A stretch of DNA of 5,572 nt from Planctomycetota bacterium (GTDB taxonomy: Bacteria > Planctomycetota > Planctomycetia > Pirellulales > UBA1268): positions 1-5,572 of the forward strand of contig QWQL01000102.1 of assembly GCA_003670825.1 (NCBI GenBank), read 5' to 3'. Positions 5,192 through 5,572 of the stretch are shown here, piece by piece. Position 1 is the stretch's first letter. Each line of letters begins with the position of its first letter. The notes under the pieces were generated by a model. It worked only from the letters and a program-made list of their open reading frames with translations. It searched no databases and was not told where the DNA came from. Made by a program: the position numbers and the translations under genes.

Positions 5192-5572
5192 ATGGACATC
5201 CTCGGCGAGATCTTGAAGCAGGTCCTCGAAGGCGCAGCGCAGCAGCAGGCGCAGCCCCAGCAGCAGGCTCCACAGCGGCAGCCTCAGCCTCAGCAGCGGC
5301 CTCAACAGCCGCCACAGGGAATGCCGTCGCCCAATGATCTGTCCGACATCCTCACCCAGATCTTCGGCGGTGGCGGCGCCCAGAAACTGCCCGAGGTCGT
5401 CAAGCAGTTCGAGGAGAAGGGGATGCGCGACCAGGTCGACTCGTGGGTCCGCACGGGCCCCAACAAGCCGGTCGAACGGCGGCAGATCGAGGATGCCTTC
5501 GGCCAGCGCGAGCTCGAAGACATCGCCCGCTCGAAGGGGCTCGACCGCGACCAGCTCGCCGACGTGCTCGCC
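5192..5572 (+). CDS. YidB-family (DUF937) protein with Gln/Pro-rich insert, 3' truncated by window edge
   Basis: The first 127 codons are present and the frame is open at the right edge. Residues 1-16 (MDILGEILKQVLEGAA) form a short amphipathic helix. Residues 17-42 are a low-complexity insert with 15 Gln and 7 Pro. Residues 48-60 hold a second helix ending in a glycine run (SDILTQIFGGGG). From about 67 onward the sequence follows the YidB pattern: VVKQFEEKGMRDQVDSWVRTGPN, where the W-x-x-x-GPN core matches the family's SWVGTGPNxPI, then an LExxLG-like helix (QIEDAFGQREL) and IARSKGLDRDQLADVLA, matching the LAxxxGLSxxxL segment. The missing end should hold the family's final LP-x-hydrophobic helix. 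YidB-family proteins are small and widespread, and their function is poorly known; no signal peptide or membrane segment is visible here, so a cytoplasmic location is likely. The gene is on the same strand as the DUF1559 gene but separated by 135 bases and probably has its own transcript. Confidence 0.85.
   Translation, partial: MDILGEILKQVLEGAAQQQAQPQQQAPQRQPQPQQRPQQPPQGMPSPNDLSDILTQIFGGGGAQKLPEVVKQFEEKGMRDQVDSWVRTGPNKPVERRQIEDAFGQRELEDIARSKGLDRDQLADVLA
5240..5317 (+). repeat. CAG/CCN-rich low-complexity tract encoding a Gln/Pro linker
   Basis: This tract within the YidB-like gene is built from cag codons broken by cct, ccg, cca, gcg and cgg, giving runs of two or three glutamines separated by prolines. 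It is an imperfect trinucleotide repeat, so its length may vary between strains through slippage. The encoded segment is expected to be a disordered linker between the N-terminal helix and the YidB core. Confidence 0.75.

Noticed and set aside
4544..5199. Minus-strand frames opposite the DUF1559 gene and downstream gap
   Set aside because: No family features; they overlap the conserved H-X9-DG region of a well-supported gene.
5238..5320. CAG-rich tract as a CRISPR-like or tandem DNA repeat array
   Set aside because: There are no constant repeats with spacers; it is an in-frame Gln/Pro coding tract of the YidB-like gene.

Overview
The window is high-GC bacterial DNA with dense, short-spaced genes and no sign of a phage, insertion sequence or CRISPR array. 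The best taxonomic marker is the gene at 3956-5056, a DUF1559 / H-X9-DG prepilin-like protein. This family is massively expanded in Planctomycetota and rare elsewhere, so a planctomycete chromosome is the likely source. That assignment is an inference from gene content; no rRNA is present.

Layout, left to right: (1) 2-100 (+), the last 32 codons of a gene whose C-terminus looks like the cytoplasmic helix of the mechanosensitive channel MscL. (2) 110-1066 (-), convergent with it and 9 bases away, a secreted protein with repeated SxDGxxW-type blades, probably a five-bladed beta-propeller of the GH43/GH32-like superfamily. (3) A 68-base divergent intergenic region (1067-1134). (4) 1135-2547 (+), a membrane-bound sensor histidine kinase. 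(5) 2544-3872 (+), its cognate NtrC-type response regulator, overlapping the kinase by ATGA. (6) A perfect 9-bp hairpin, then 3956-5056 (+), the DUF1559 prepilin-like protein. (7) 5192-5572 (+), the start of a YidB-family (DUF937) protein with a Gln/Pro-rich insert, running off the right edge.

The kinase and regulator clearly form one two-component system. The kinase keeps all its catalytic boxes, and the regulator's receiver has every phosphorylation residue. The regulator's AAA+ domain is abnormal: the loop carrying the GAFTGA sigma-54 contact motif is absent, the Walker B acidic pair reads Asn-Asp, and the first arginine-finger position is altered, while Walker A, sensor II and the Fis-type DNA-binding helix remain. 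I infer a phospho-controlled DNA-binding regulator that no longer remodels sigma-54 holoenzyme. Its targets are unknown; the adjacent DUF1559 gene and the divergent secreted-propeller gene are the nearest candidates. This regulator is the most unusual thing in the window; the rest is fairly ordinary planctomycete content. All stretches without a gene are shorter than 140 bases.
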